From: CAYRYU01 sp964428355
Lineage (GTDB): Bacteria; Muiribacteriota; Ozemobacteria; Ozemobacterales; Ozemobacteraceae
DNA: 64,000 nucleotides
NCBI GenBank assembly: GCA_964428355.1
Contig: CAYRYU010000007.1
Span: forward strand, 66,377-130,376
Reading direction: 5' to 3'
Shown: one piece after another, positions 1 through 7,765 of the stretch
How the letters are laid out: each line of letters opens with the position of its first letter
Position numbering within the stretch: the first letter of the stretch is position 1
The notes under the pieces: model-generated
The model's input: the letters and a program-made list of their open reading frames with translations, nothing else
What the model was told of the DNA's origin: nothing
Databases searched by the model: none
Program-made: the position numbers and the translations under genes

Positions 1-66
1 TTTTTCAGGAACCGGCGGAACGTGGGAAACGGTCGCGTATTTCATCAGTTTTTCAAGGAGTACAAG

Positions 67-267
67 ATGCAGAGTCGTGTTAAGTGGTTCAACAATGCAA
101 AGGGTTTCGGTTTCATCGAGAATCAGGACGGGGAAAAGGATATCTTCGTCCATTACAAACAGATCACCGGTGACGGTTACCGGGCTCTCGAAGAAGGCCA
201 GACGGTTGAATTCGAGATCGAGCAGGGCCCCAAAGGTCCCCAGGCCGTCAACGTGAGAAAAGTCTGA
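67..267 (+). CDS. csp: Cold-shock protein (CspA family)
   Basis: A 66-residue single cold-shock domain, the usual length for the family. RNP1 is visible as KGFGFI and RNP2 as DIFVHY. Family members are small cytoplasmic OB-fold proteins that bind single-stranded nucleic acid and act as RNA chaperones. The ATG at 67 is chosen because an AAGGAG site lies just upstream and the protein then begins MQSRVKWFN, as Csp proteins do; the longer reading back to 22 adds an unrelated N-terminus. A strong intrinsic terminator follows directly, so the gene is probably monocistronic. Any promoter and cold-responsive leader would lie mostly outside the window. Confidence 0.95.
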   Translation: MQSRVKWFNNAKGFGFIENQDGEKDIFVHYKQITGDGYRALEEGQTVEFEIEQGPKGPQAVNVRKV

Positions 268-281
268 CCGGATTTTCCGCG

Positions 282-316
282 AAGGGGCGACCGGAACCGG
301 TCGCCCCTTTTCTTTT
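282..316 (+). terminator. Intrinsic terminator after csp
   Basis: A perfect 13-bp inverted repeat (left arm 282-294, right arm 297-309, core GGGCGACCGG / CCGGTCGCCC) is followed by a T-rich tail at 308-316. It separates csp from lysS. Confidence 0.92.
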
Positions 317-377
317 CCCCGGAATCGGTCTAGAATGCCGACCGGCGAAAACGATACTACCGCCGAGGAAATTGAAC

Positions 378-1958
378 ATGGACGATCTGCTTTCCCTGAA
401 CCTGGTCCAGCAACAACGTCTGGACGTCATCAACCAGATGCGAAACGAAGGGCTCGAGCCCTATGGCCGCAAGTATGACAGAACCCACCACACTTCGGAT
501 GCCCGGGAGAAGTTCGAGGATGAGGAGCGGAAAACCGAATCCAAGGAGCACTTCGAGTGGGGGCCTGCCCGGATAGCGGGAAGGCTCGTCTCCAAGCGTG
601 AACAGGGGAAGACCGTTTTCGGGCACATCGAGGACCTCAAGGGAAAGCTCCAGATCTACTTCCGCAAGGACATCCTTGGCGACCAGGGATTCGCTCTCCT
701 GAAGCGCGTTTACGCCGGGGACGTCCTGGGAATCGAAGGGATGATTTTCAGGACGCGGACCGGCGAAATCACCCTTCGGGCGACCGCCTTCACCGTTCTC
801 TCGAAGTCAGTAAACCCGATGCCCGAGAAGTGGCACGGCTTGACCGACGTGGAAATCAGATACCGGCAACGTTATGTCGACCTGCTTTCGAACCCCGATG
901 TCCGCGAGACCTTCATCAAGAGAAGCCGGATCGTCCACATGATCAGGGAATTCATGACCGGGAAGGGTTTCCTGGAGGTGGAAACCCCGATGATGCACCC
1001 GATCGCGGGCGGGGCCGCTGCAAGGCCCTTCGTGACTCACCACAACGCCCTCGACATGGATCTCTTCCTCCGGATCGCCCCCGAACTCTACCTGAAGCGA
1101 TTGATCGTTGGAGGATTCGAGAAGGTCTTCGAAATCAACAGGAATTTCCGGAACGAAGGGATCTCGATCAAGCACAACCCCGAGTTCACTATGATGGAGG
1201 CTTATCAGGCTTTCGGAGACATGTTCACCATGATGGACCTTACCGAGGAGTTGATCACCCAGGTAACCTCTAAGTTTTTCCCCGAAATGAAGGTTCCCTA
1301 CGACAAAACCGTACTCGATTTCAGTCGCCCCTGGAAGCGGGTCAAAATGGAGGATGCGGTCCGTGAATTCACGAACTGCCCTGAACTCTCGTTCAACTGC
1401 CCCCGGGAGTTGGCTTCCGCCAAAGCCCGGGAGCTGCATGTTCCGATCGAGCCTGGAGATTCCCCCGCAAAGATCATCGTGAAGATCTTCGAAGAGAAAG
1501 TGGAGGGAACTCTGATGAATCCAACGTTCATCACCCAGTATCCGAAGGAAACCTCTCCTCTGGCCAAAGCGAATGCGGAGGATCCGACCCGGGTCGACCG
1601 GTTCGAACTGTTCATCTACGGCCGGGAGATGGCAAACGCTTTCTCCGAGCTCAACGATCCGGAGGAGCAGCGGCAGCGTTTCGAGGACCAGCTCAGGCAG
1701 AGGGCCACGGGTGACGAAGAAGCCCACCAGATGGACGCCGACTACGTCAATGCCCTGCGATTTGGCATGCCCCCCGCGGGCGGGTTGGGAATCGGGGTGG
1801 ACCGGCTGGTGATGATCCTGACCGACAGCCCCTCCATCCGGGACGTGATCCTGTTCCCAACCCTTCGGCGCCGGGATCAGGCCGCCGGGCAGATTGGCGA
1901 CGAAGGTGAAGGCAAGGGCCCATCAACGGAGGCCGGGGAGATCGCACCCCCCAAATAG
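378..1958 (+). CDS. lysS: Lysyl-tRNA synthetase, class II
   Basis: Charges tRNA-Lys with lysine in the cytoplasm. The protein has about 526 residues; bacterial class II LysRS is usually near 500. An N-terminal OB-fold anticodon-binding domain (about 60-160) contains RIAGRLVSKREQGKTVF. The class II catalytic core follows: motif 1 around GFLEVETPMM, motif 2 with FRNEGIS...HNPEFTMMEAY, and motif 3 GGLGIGVDRLVM. The ATG at 378 is preferred over the TTG at 372 because GAGGAA at 365-370 gives normal spacing only to 378. A tail of about 25 residues after the usual FPTLRR end is extra and low in complexity. Confidence 0.97.
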   Translation: MDDLLSLNLVQQQRLDVINQMRNEGLEPYGRKYDRTHHTSDAREKFEDEERKTESKEHFEWGPARIAGRLVSKREQGKTVFGHIEDLKGKLQIYFRKDILGDQGFALLKRVYAGDVLGIEGMIFRTRTGEITLRATAFTVLSKSVNPMPEKWHGLTDVEIRYRQRYVDLLSNPDVRETFIKRSRIVHMIREFMTGKGFLEVETPMMHPIAGGAAARPFVTHHNALDMDLFLRIAPELYLKRLIVGGFEKVFEINRNFRNEGISIKHNPEFTMMEAYQAFGDMFTMMDLTEELITQVTSKFFPEMKVPYDKTVLDFSRPWKRVKMEDAVREFTNCPELSFNCPRELASAKARELHVPIEPGDSPAKIIVKIFEEKVEGTLMNPTFITQYPKETSPLAKANAEDPTRVDRFELFIYGREMANAFSELNDPEEQRQRFEDQLRQRATGDEEAHQMDADYVNALRFGMPPAGGLGIGVDRLVMILTDSPSIRDVILFPTLRRRDQAAGQIGDEGEGKGPSTEAGEIAPPK

Positions 1959-1971
1959 AGGAACCCACCCG

Positions 1972-2009
1972 CTTCCCCCAGTTTCCGTTTTTCCGGGAAC
2001 CGGGGGAAG
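1972..2009. terminator. Hairpin between convergent genes
   Basis: A long near-perfect inverted repeat (CTTCCCCC...GGGGGAAG, about 16 paired positions with one mismatch and one wobble) lies between the ends of lysS and the convergent gene at 2012. It could act as a terminator in both directions, but neither side has a good T-tract. Confidence 0.5.
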
Positions 2010-2011
2010 TA

Positions 2012-2890
2012 TCATTTCCGGTGGATGGGAAAAGTCCGCCGCATCTGTTCCTTGTAAGAGTAGAGAACGACCTTGTCCTCCGTGATGTCCACGATCTTGA
2101 ACACTCCCTTGTATTGAAAACCCGTTTCCAGGATTTCCGTCAGGTCCTCGAAAGCCACGTTCGCAAACCTGAACGAATCGTTGCCAAGTATTGCGAGGAC
2201 ATACATATATTGGAGTTCCCCATCCTTGCCAGGCCAATCGGATTCCCCTCCTCCGGGAATGACTTCGCGGTCGGGCCCAAATACCGCGGATTCTGAACCC
2301 GGCAAGGCGGTAACGATCACCCTTCTACCGGAGAATGCGACCGAATTGCCATTCGAACCGGCCAGCAAATGGAGAGCCGCATGGGGAGGAATGTCCTGAA
2401 GGCGAACCGTGATCCAGCCCAGCCTACCGGGAGGCAGGCTGATTTCCAACCCCGCCTGCCCTGCCACGAGCTCGAGGATGTCCCCGAGTTCGATTTCCCG
2501 AAAATCGATGGAAACCCTCTTTTCCCCGCCCGACAAATCGAGACCTTCGAGCAGCCTTTTCACGGCTGGAGCATTCTCCGTGGTGGTCAGGACTCCGATG
2601 CCCTTTTGGACAACCGCCCGCAGGTTTCCATATCGCGCGATCCTGGACAGGACCTCCTCGAAAGTTCTGCCCTCCACGTCACCGTCGATCAACCGGCCGG
2701 TACCCCGGGCCGCAACAAAACTTGTCAAAAAGACCTTTGAAGCCATTTTTCCAAGGTCACGGATGTCGGTCCTGACGAACAACCCTTTGACCAGATCTGG
2801 GTCTTGAGCCACAGCGGAAAGGGACAAGGAAAGGACGAAAGATGCCAGTGCCAGCGGGAAAAATGGGTTTCCGGATCCGATGCGAAACAT
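2012..2890 (-). CDS. Exported protein with secretin N-type (STN-like) domains
   Basis: About 292 residues with a signal peptide (FFPLALASFVLSLSLSAVAQ). Residues around 110-190 (IDFREIELGDILELVAGQAGLEI ending in HAALHLLAG, split here) have the pattern of the short N-domains found in GspD/PilQ secretins and TonB receptors. An earlier stretch (RDLGKMASKV to GIGVLTTTE) may be a second copy. There is no secretin pore domain, so this is not a complete secretin; it may be a periplasmic partner or a degenerate relative. The start at 2890 has a GGAGG site 5 bases upstream; the ATG at 2902 lacks one. The function is not known. Confidence 0.65.
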   Translation of the reverse strand: MFRIGSGNPFFPLALASFVLSLSLSAVAQDPDLVKGLFVRTDIRDLGKMASKVFLTSFVAARGTGRLIDGDVEGRTFEEVLSRIARYGNLRAVVQKGIGVLTTTENAPAVKRLLEGLDLSGGEKRVSIDFREIELGDILELVAGQAGLEISLPPGRLGWITVRLQDIPPHAALHLLAGSNGNSVAFSGRRVIVTALPGSESAVFGPDREVIPGGGESDWPGKDGELQYMYVLAILGNDSFRFANVAFEDLTEILETGFQYKGVFKIVDITEDKVVLYSYKEQMRRTFPIHRK

Positions 2891-3261
2891 TCCGACCTCC
2901 ATGAGCCGAAGAAACCGAACAGAAGAAGAAGATCCAGGGCGGTCTTCCCTTCAATTCTCCGGAAGGTGAAGGCCCCATTTTAATCGCCTTCTTCAACGGA
3001 AGCAACCGCGGGAAAAAATCCGCGGAATTGTTCCCCTTTGACGTTTCGTGGAATCCGTCTATATTGCTTTTGGAAAGCGATACGGCCAGGGACTTTTTGG
3101 GGATGTTGTATCACCCCTCCGATCAGGAATCTCGCAAACCCCTGAAGCCTCGCTGGTTTCCATCGATTCAACGGGCCCCTCTCGAGGGGAAATCCTGCAT
3201 TCTCTAGGCACTGCCCGTCGAACCTCGAAAATCCGGATTACCCGGAGAAGGAAGGGAAAAT
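2891..3261. other. Divergent intergenic region
   Basis: A 371-bp non-coding stretch between divergent genes. It holds a 6-bp inverted repeat CCGCGG-N8-CCGCGG at 3006-3025, just upstream of a plus-strand promoter at 3038-3065. No RNA gene or credible small ORF was seen. Confidence 0.6.
3038..3065 (+). promoter_or_regulatory. Sigma70-type promoter
   Basis: TTGACG (3038-3043), a 16-bp spacer, then TATATT (3060-3065). It would give a leader of about 190 nt to the gene at 3262. Confidence 0.7.
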
Positions 3262-3834
3262 ATGGATCTGATCAAATTCGTGGGCCTGGCAGTGGTCTCC
3301 TTGTGTACCTATCTCTACTTCTACCCGGGCACCACCGTATCGGACGCATACTATGACCAATTCTGCATTTCCAGGGGATGTTGCCGCAAAGTGAGGATCC
3401 AGACTTTCGGATCCCTCACGCGAGAATCAGATATCTCGAGTTCGACGCACTGCCTTGCGAGCTATGCCGCCGCTCTCCTAGGGCCCTGCCCCAAGCACAA
3501 ATGGGTCTCCTTCCACGGCGGAGGGGAAGAATACAAAACCGGGATCGCCTACTTCATTTTCCCAACCTCCCAGTTCAGTTGCTCCGGGAGTCCGAGAGAG
3601 AATGTGAATCTGTGCGAGGATACGCGGTTCGATTGTTACGAGCAGAACTTCCGGCGGCTCTTCAAGCGAGATCGGCTTCTTCTGAAAAGAGTCCTGAGAT
3701 ACATATTCTCGAGGTACCAGAAGGATAGGTGGTCGGGGCTGGATAAGTTCAAAGACCTGCTTGCCGACTCCGATCTGGCGAATGGAATCGAGAACCTGAG
3801 GAGGGGTCTGGCCCGGCTCGAAAAGGAACCTTGA
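3262..3834 (+). CDS. Hypothetical exported or membrane-anchored Cys-containing protein
   Basis: 190 residues. An N-terminal hydrophobic segment (residues 4-21) could be an uncleaved anchor or signal. The next 100 residues carry about nine cysteines (FCISRGCCRK, HCLASY, GPCPKH, FSCSGS, NLCED, FDCYEQ), which suggests disulfides outside the cytoplasm. The C-terminal 60 residues are basic and helical. A GAAGGAAGGG ribosome binding site precedes the ATG. I do not recognise a family. A clear promoter lies upstream and a 16-bp tandem repeat follows the stop. Confidence 0.7.
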   Translation: MDLIKFVGLAVVSLCTYLYFYPGTTVSDAYYDQFCISRGCCRKVRIQTFGSLTRESDISSSTHCLASYAAALLGPCPKHKWVSFHGGGEEYKTGIAYFIFPTSQFSCSGSPRENVNLCEDTRFDCYEQNFRRLFKRDRLLLKRVLRYIFSRYQKDRWSGLDKFKDLLADSDLANGIENLRRGLARLEKEP

Positions 3835-3882
3835 GCCGGTCGCAGATCCGGCCGGTCACAGATCCGGCCGGTCACAGATCCG
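3835..3882 (+). repeat. 16-bp tandem repeat, three copies
   Basis: GCCGGTCGCAGATCCG followed by two identical copies of GCCGGTCACAGATCCG, starting at the base after the stop codon of the gene at 3262. Each unit contains short complementary CCGG arms, so the transcript could fold. Confidence 0.9.
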
Positions 3883-4022
3883 GGGTGAGTCCTACTGATC
3901 CGGTTCACCGCTGGCCCGTCTTCTCGAGCCTGCAGACCAGGCTCCAGGGACTCTTTGTCCCAATCTCCTTTTGATTTTCTTTTTCGAATTCAACTTTCGA
4001 ACTCAACCGCAAGGAGGGTGAT

Positions 4023-5876
4023 ATGGGAAGTTTTCGAAAACTCGCTCTTTTCGTGATGGCTTTCCACCTGGCCCTTTTCGGGGTTATCCAGGTGGCGGAG
4101 GCGATCCAGGCGCGGTCGGTCCAAACCGATGACTGGTGTTTCAAGGATTGGAACGCGCCCGGGGAAAATCCTCCCTCTCCCGTTATCACCAGCCTGTCCT
4201 GGGTTGCTGGAATCTGGTTTGCCATCGAGATCCTCAGACTCATAGCAATGGGAGGGTGTCTCTCGACCTTCCTGGTCGTCGTCGCGGTCGTCTCGGTCCT
4301 TGCTTCCGTCGCAGGCCCGATGATCAGCTCGATAACGGACCAGGGCCGGCCACGTGATTACCTTGGATATTCCGTTGGAGGGGCAAAGGATATCGAGAAC
4401 TTCCGGGCGAACATCCTTAAGGGGCTGCTACCCCAACCATCCGACATCTCGTTCGAAGGGCTTTTCTACGATTACTCCTTCGAAACCGGCACCCGAAGCC
4501 TGGATGGAAGAGATGAGAGGGACCAAACTGCGCTTTTCCAGCCTTCGTTCTCACGGGCCTGGTCCGCAAATCCGCTGACGGGCGAAAGGGAGACCTACCT
4601 GGCGGTTGGCTTGAACAGCAATATCAAGGCGTCCGACTTCTCCCGGAAGAAGCTCAACCTGGTTGTCGTCCTCGACATCTCCGGCTCCATGTCCAGTCAG
4701 TTCGACGAGTATTACTACGACCGGTTCACCAGGTCGAAGGTGTCGATCTCCCAGGCGGAGAAGGTGGAGAAAATCAGCAAACTCGGTGTCGCAGCGCGCT
4801 CCATCAATGCCATGCTCGACCACCTCAAGCCAGACGACCGTTTCGGCATGGTCCTCTTCGACCATAGGGCATACCTCGCGAAGAGCCTGAGGCTCGTTTC
4901 CGTAACCAACATGCCCGCAATCAAACAGCATATCCTCGACGTCGAACCGCAGGGGGCGACCAACTTCGAAGACGGTCTCGAGATGGGCGCAGACCTTTTG
5001 ACCCCATATTGCGGGGGAGCGAGGGGTGACTACGAAAACCGGATTATCTTCCTTACGGACGCCCAGATCAACACGGGCGACACCGACGACCGATCGCTTC
5101 TCAAGACGACAAGGGGGCTTGCCGCCAAAGGGATCTACTCGACCTTCATCGGAATCGGGCTGGATTTCAACACCGAGCTGATCGAGGCAATATCGAAGAT
5201 CCGCGGGGCAAACTACTTCTCGGTGCACTCCCATGTCGAGTTCAAGAAACGGCTTGCGGAGGAGTTCGAGTTCCTGGTCACCCCCATGGTCTTCGACCTC
5301 GTTCTCAAACTCCACTGCCCGGGCTTCGCGATCGAAAAGGTGTTCGGCTCGCCCGAAGCGAACCAGGCCACGGGGGAAATCATGCGCGTGAACACCCTCT
5401 TCCCATCGAAATCGACCGCGGAGGGAAACCGCGGAGGGATCATCCTGCTCCGGCTGAAACCCACCGGGGACTCCCGATCGGGTGAGATGAGCCTCGACGT
5501 CACCTACGAAACCCGTGAAGGGGATCCCTGCAGAAGTACAACCACGATCCGGTTCCCGGAACATCAAGATGAGTTCTACGATGATCCCGGAATCCGAAAG
5601 GGAGTCCTTCTGGTCCGATACGGGCAAATGCTCAAGGAGTGGCTGTGCAGCGGAAAGGTCAGGGCGGATCGGGCCGCGGAATTCTCGGGAAACCGGGTGG
5701 GGTTAGGCATGTGGGAGAGAACCTCGACCAAACTCGAAATCGATTCCCCCACCGAGAGCGTGATTTCGCGCTTCAAGGCCCACTTTCGGGATGAAATGAA
5801 GATAATCGGTGATTCGACCCTCGACCGGGAAATCGGGATCATGGAAAACCTCGAATCCCGCTCCCACTCGGGCTGA
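4023..5876 (+). CDS. Membrane-anchored von Willebrand factor A domain protein
   Basis: 617 residues. Three hydrophobic segments occur at about 7-27, 60-77 and 79-104. A VWA domain lies at about 212-400 with an intact MIDAS metal site, DISGSMS (Asp218, Ser220, Ser222), and a later TNFEDGLEMG that supplies the Thr/Asp part. VWA domains bind protein ligands through a divalent metal. The stretch before it (YDYSFETG...AVGLNSN) recalls the VIT-type domain that often precedes VWA in secreted proteins. The last 170 residues (MVFDLVLKL onward) are beta-rich with a helical tail. An AAGGAGGG site precedes the ATG. It stands alone, convergent with the nuclease gene. Confidence 0.85.
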   Translation: MGSFRKLALFVMAFHLALFGVIQVAEAIQARSVQTDDWCFKDWNAPGENPPSPVITSLSWVAGIWFAIEILRLIAMGGCLSTFLVVVAVVSVLASVAGPMISSITDQGRPRDYLGYSVGGAKDIENFRANILKGLLPQPSDISFEGLFYDYSFETGTRSLDGRDERDQTALFQPSFSRAWSANPLTGERETYLAVGLNSNIKASDFSRKKLNLVVVLDISGSMSSQFDEYYYDRFTRSKVSISQAEKVEKISKLGVAARSINAMLDHLKPDDRFGMVLFDHRAYLAKSLRLVSVTNMPAIKQHILDVEPQGATNFEDGLEMGADLLTPYCGGARGDYENRIIFLTDAQINTGDTDDRSLLKTTRGLAAKGIYSTFIGIGLDFNTELIEAISKIRGANYFSVHSHVEFKKRLAEEFEFLVTPMVFDLVLKLHCPGFAIEKVFGSPEANQATGEIMRVNTLFPSKSTAEGNRGGIILLRLKPTGDSRSGEMSLDVTYETREGDPCRSTTTIRFPEHQDEFYDDPGIRKGVLLVRYGQMLKEWLCSGKVRADRAAEFSGNRVGLGMWERTSTKLEIDSPTESVISRFKAHFRDEMKIIGDSTLDREIGIMENLESRSHSG

Positions 5877-5889
5877 AGCAAGGCCATGG

Positions 5890-6927
5890 CTACCAGAGTG
5901 ATGAGGGCTTCTCCGCCTCGATCCGGTTTTCCCGCCCATCGCTGATCGCGGGAAAGAAATCGAGCCCGGTCCGCTTCTCGATCTCGTCCACCGTGGTGAA
6001 GAAGCGCTCCGGGCGTTCGTTTCCCCCGACATCCTGGGGGACCAGAAAGGACTGGATACGGATATCGGACCGGGTCTCGTCCACGATCATCTTGTAGAAC
6101 TGGTCGGGAATCTCGATGTCGTTCCGTTCGGTCGAATCCAAAAACGCGCGCTTCGAGTCGAAAACCGGACCGTTGACCACCCAGACGCCGGCGAGCGACA
6201 CGCCATAGTCATCCGCTTCCAGGCGTTCCAGGCGCCCCCAGACTTTTCGGTTCAGATCGGGAGTCTGGGGACAGATGTTCGACATCAGAAAGGTGTCGAT
6301 CTGGCCCAGCTCTCCGTATTCCCTGGCAATGATCGAGTTCGGAGCCATGTGACCCCGGTCATACCCCGTTCCGTTGTAATCCTCGTGTTTGAGGGGGTCC
6401 CTGGTATCCTGGTCGGGGCGGAACCGATTGGGTCTTTTCCCCGCCTTGAAGGATGGATTCGGATCGATCCGGTAGGCCACCCAGAGGGGGTTTCGCCGGA
6501 ACTCCGAGTATCCCAGTGTGTAACCGTTCCGTCTCAGGACCCTGAACTCGGACTGGCTGGCAAGGGGGCGTGGTAATCCGGCGTAGACCATGTTCCGCTC
6601 TGCCAATGTTGCTTTACGGGCATCCGGCTCAGGCCAGACGACCGGTCCGGTCGAGGCCGGGGTCGAAGGGCCCCTTGGACGAAGGAGCCACCAGGTCATC
6701 CCCGCAATCACTGCGAGGATAATGATCAGCAGAAGAACAGGGATCAGGGCGGGTTTTTTCCGGCCCGGGCGGGGAGCGGGCTTTTGGCCTGGGGCCAACC
6801 GCCCCGGGTGGTTCGGCCCGGGGATTTTTGACCCTGCCGTCCTTGATGGAACGCCCTTCATTGGGGAGGCTCCCGAAGATGGTTTTGGGGGTGGAGCGAC
6901 CGAAGGATGCGGCTTTTTCAGGTCCAT
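5890..6927 (-). CDS. Membrane-anchored DNA/RNA non-specific endonuclease (NucA/NUC1 family)
   Basis: 345 residues. A Pro- and basic-rich 60-residue N-terminus is followed by one membrane segment (about 60-82), then the nuclease domain, which should face the periplasm. The signature DRGHM is at 190-194, with His193 the expected general base. Asn residues in SNICPQTPDLNRKVW (about 217-230) match the Mg-binding helix. The family hydrolyses single- and double-stranded DNA and RNA and makes 5'-phosphates. There is no Shine-Dalgarno; a perfect TATAAT ends 8 bases before the ATG, so the mRNA may be leaderless. No immunity gene is evident next to it. Confidence 0.9.
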   Translation of the reverse strand: MDLKKPHPSVAPPPKPSSGASPMKGVPSRTAGSKIPGPNHPGRLAPGQKPAPRPGRKKPALIPVLLLIIILAVIAGMTWWLLRPRGPSTPASTGPVVWPEPDARKATLAERNMVYAGLPRPLASQSEFRVLRRNGYTLGYSEFRRNPLWVAYRIDPNPSFKAGKRPNRFRPDQDTRDPLKHEDYNGTGYDRGHMAPNSIIAREYGELGQIDTFLMSNICPQTPDLNRKVWGRLERLEADDYGVSLAGVWVVNGPVFDSKRAFLDSTERNDIEIPDQFYKMIVDETRSDIRIQSFLVPQDVGGNERPERFFTTVDEIEKRTGLDFFPAISDGRENRIEAEKPSSLW

Positions 6928-6935
6928 ATCAACAC

Positions 6936-6941
6936 ATTATA
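6936..6941 (-). promoter_or_regulatory. -10 box, near-leaderless start
   Basis: TATAAT on the minus strand with 8 bases between it and the ATG at 6927. The predicted transcription start lies 0-2 nt before the start codon. No good -35 was seen. Confidence 0.6.
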
Positions 6942-6963
6942 TCAAAGGCTTTCCAGGAAGGGG

Positions 6964-6991
6964 TTGCTTTACGGGACCCCGATGGTAGAAT
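6964..6991 (+). promoter_or_regulatory. Promoter of a possible leaderless mRNA
   Basis: TTGCTT (6964-6969), 16-bp spacer, TAGAAT (6986-6991). The ATG at 6997 falls where transcription should begin, and there is no Shine-Dalgarno sequence. Confidence 0.6.
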
Positions 6992-6996
6992 GAGGA

Positions 6997-7500
6997 ATGC
7001 TTCCCCGCAAACTGAGTCCCACCCTGCTTCTTGCATTCGTATTTCCCGTGATCTGGGCGTTGCTGGGCTCCGGCGGGTTCGCTGGAGAACCGAATGGAGA
7101 ACCAAGCAAGGTTTCAAGGAAACCCCCGCCCATTCCGGACGGAGTCGTGGAAAAGACCGGAGTCCTTTCAAAAGAGCGGTCGAAGCACTGGTTCCGCAAA
7201 TGGGTCCGGGACGAAATACTCGTCCTGCACACCCCCGAAGGGCCCTATTCGCTTCTCAGAGGTTGGAACAAGCTGGTGGTCCAGAAACTGGATGAGCTCG
7301 TGGGAAAACGGGTCACGGTCACGGGCCTGGAAGTCGCCCCAAGTCAAAGGCACAAGAGAGCGGGGCTCAAGGTCTTCGACTTCAGGGAAGCCCCGGTTCC
7401 GGCATCTGCGGGCCCCCTCCTGGACCTGGCCCCCCCCGTTCAGGAGGAATCCGCCTCTCCCACAAGGGAAATCGCCTCGGGCCCATCACAAAAAAACTGA
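6997..7500 (+). CDS. Hypothetical secreted protein
   Basis: 167 residues with a signal peptide (residues 1-29, cut near GGFAGEP). The central part (about 45-125) looks like a small beta-barrel: a GVVEKTGVLSKE strand and DELVGKRVTVTGLEV, wording typical of an OB-fold or SH3-like export domain. The tail is rich in Pro, Ala and Ser. The start codon lies at the predicted transcription start, suggesting a leaderless message. No family is recognised. Confidence 0.65.
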   Translation: MLPRKLSPTLLLAFVFPVIWALLGSGGFAGEPNGEPSKVSRKPPPIPDGVVEKTGVLSKERSKHWFRKWVRDEILVLHTPEGPYSLLRGWNKLVVQKLDELVGKRVTVTGLEVAPSQRHKRAGLKVFDFREAPVPASAGPLLDLAPPVQEESASPTREIASGPSQKN

Positions 7501-7765
7501 CCGCTCGGAAGTATTGACCCTGTAACAAGGTAACTGACGAAAAATGCCGCAGAGACGCAGAGAGCACCGAGAACGTGTGAGAAAATCAACCGACGAAGGA
7601 AGGGATCGAGAACGAAGAATTCTCGCCACGGATGAACCCGGATCAACACTGATTTTCCCGGATTCATCGACAGAGTCTGTGGCTCGGTGTCTCCGTGGCA
7701 ATCCTATCAGCAAATTTGCCAAAGTTTCGAGGAATCAGCATTTTTCAGGGGGGGTGGAACGAAAA
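7501..7765. repeat. Non-coding region with imperfect long inverted repeat
   Basis: 265 bp without a gene. The left part (about 7543-7580) reads GCCGCAGAGACGCAGAGAGC and onward; the right part (about 7673-7705), read on the other strand, begins TGCCACGGAGACACCGAGCC. These form an imperfect inverted repeat around a stretch with CACGGATGAACCCGGATCAA. Such CGCAGAGACGCAGAG / CACGGAT-type intergenic elements are familiar from many unrelated bacterial genomes. They are not known to encode protein. Confidence 0.7.

Noticed and set aside
3048..3356. Open frame across the leader of the gene at 3262
   Set aside because: It overlaps the promoter and the Cys-rich gene in another frame, has no ribosome binding site, and its composition resembles out-of-frame translation.
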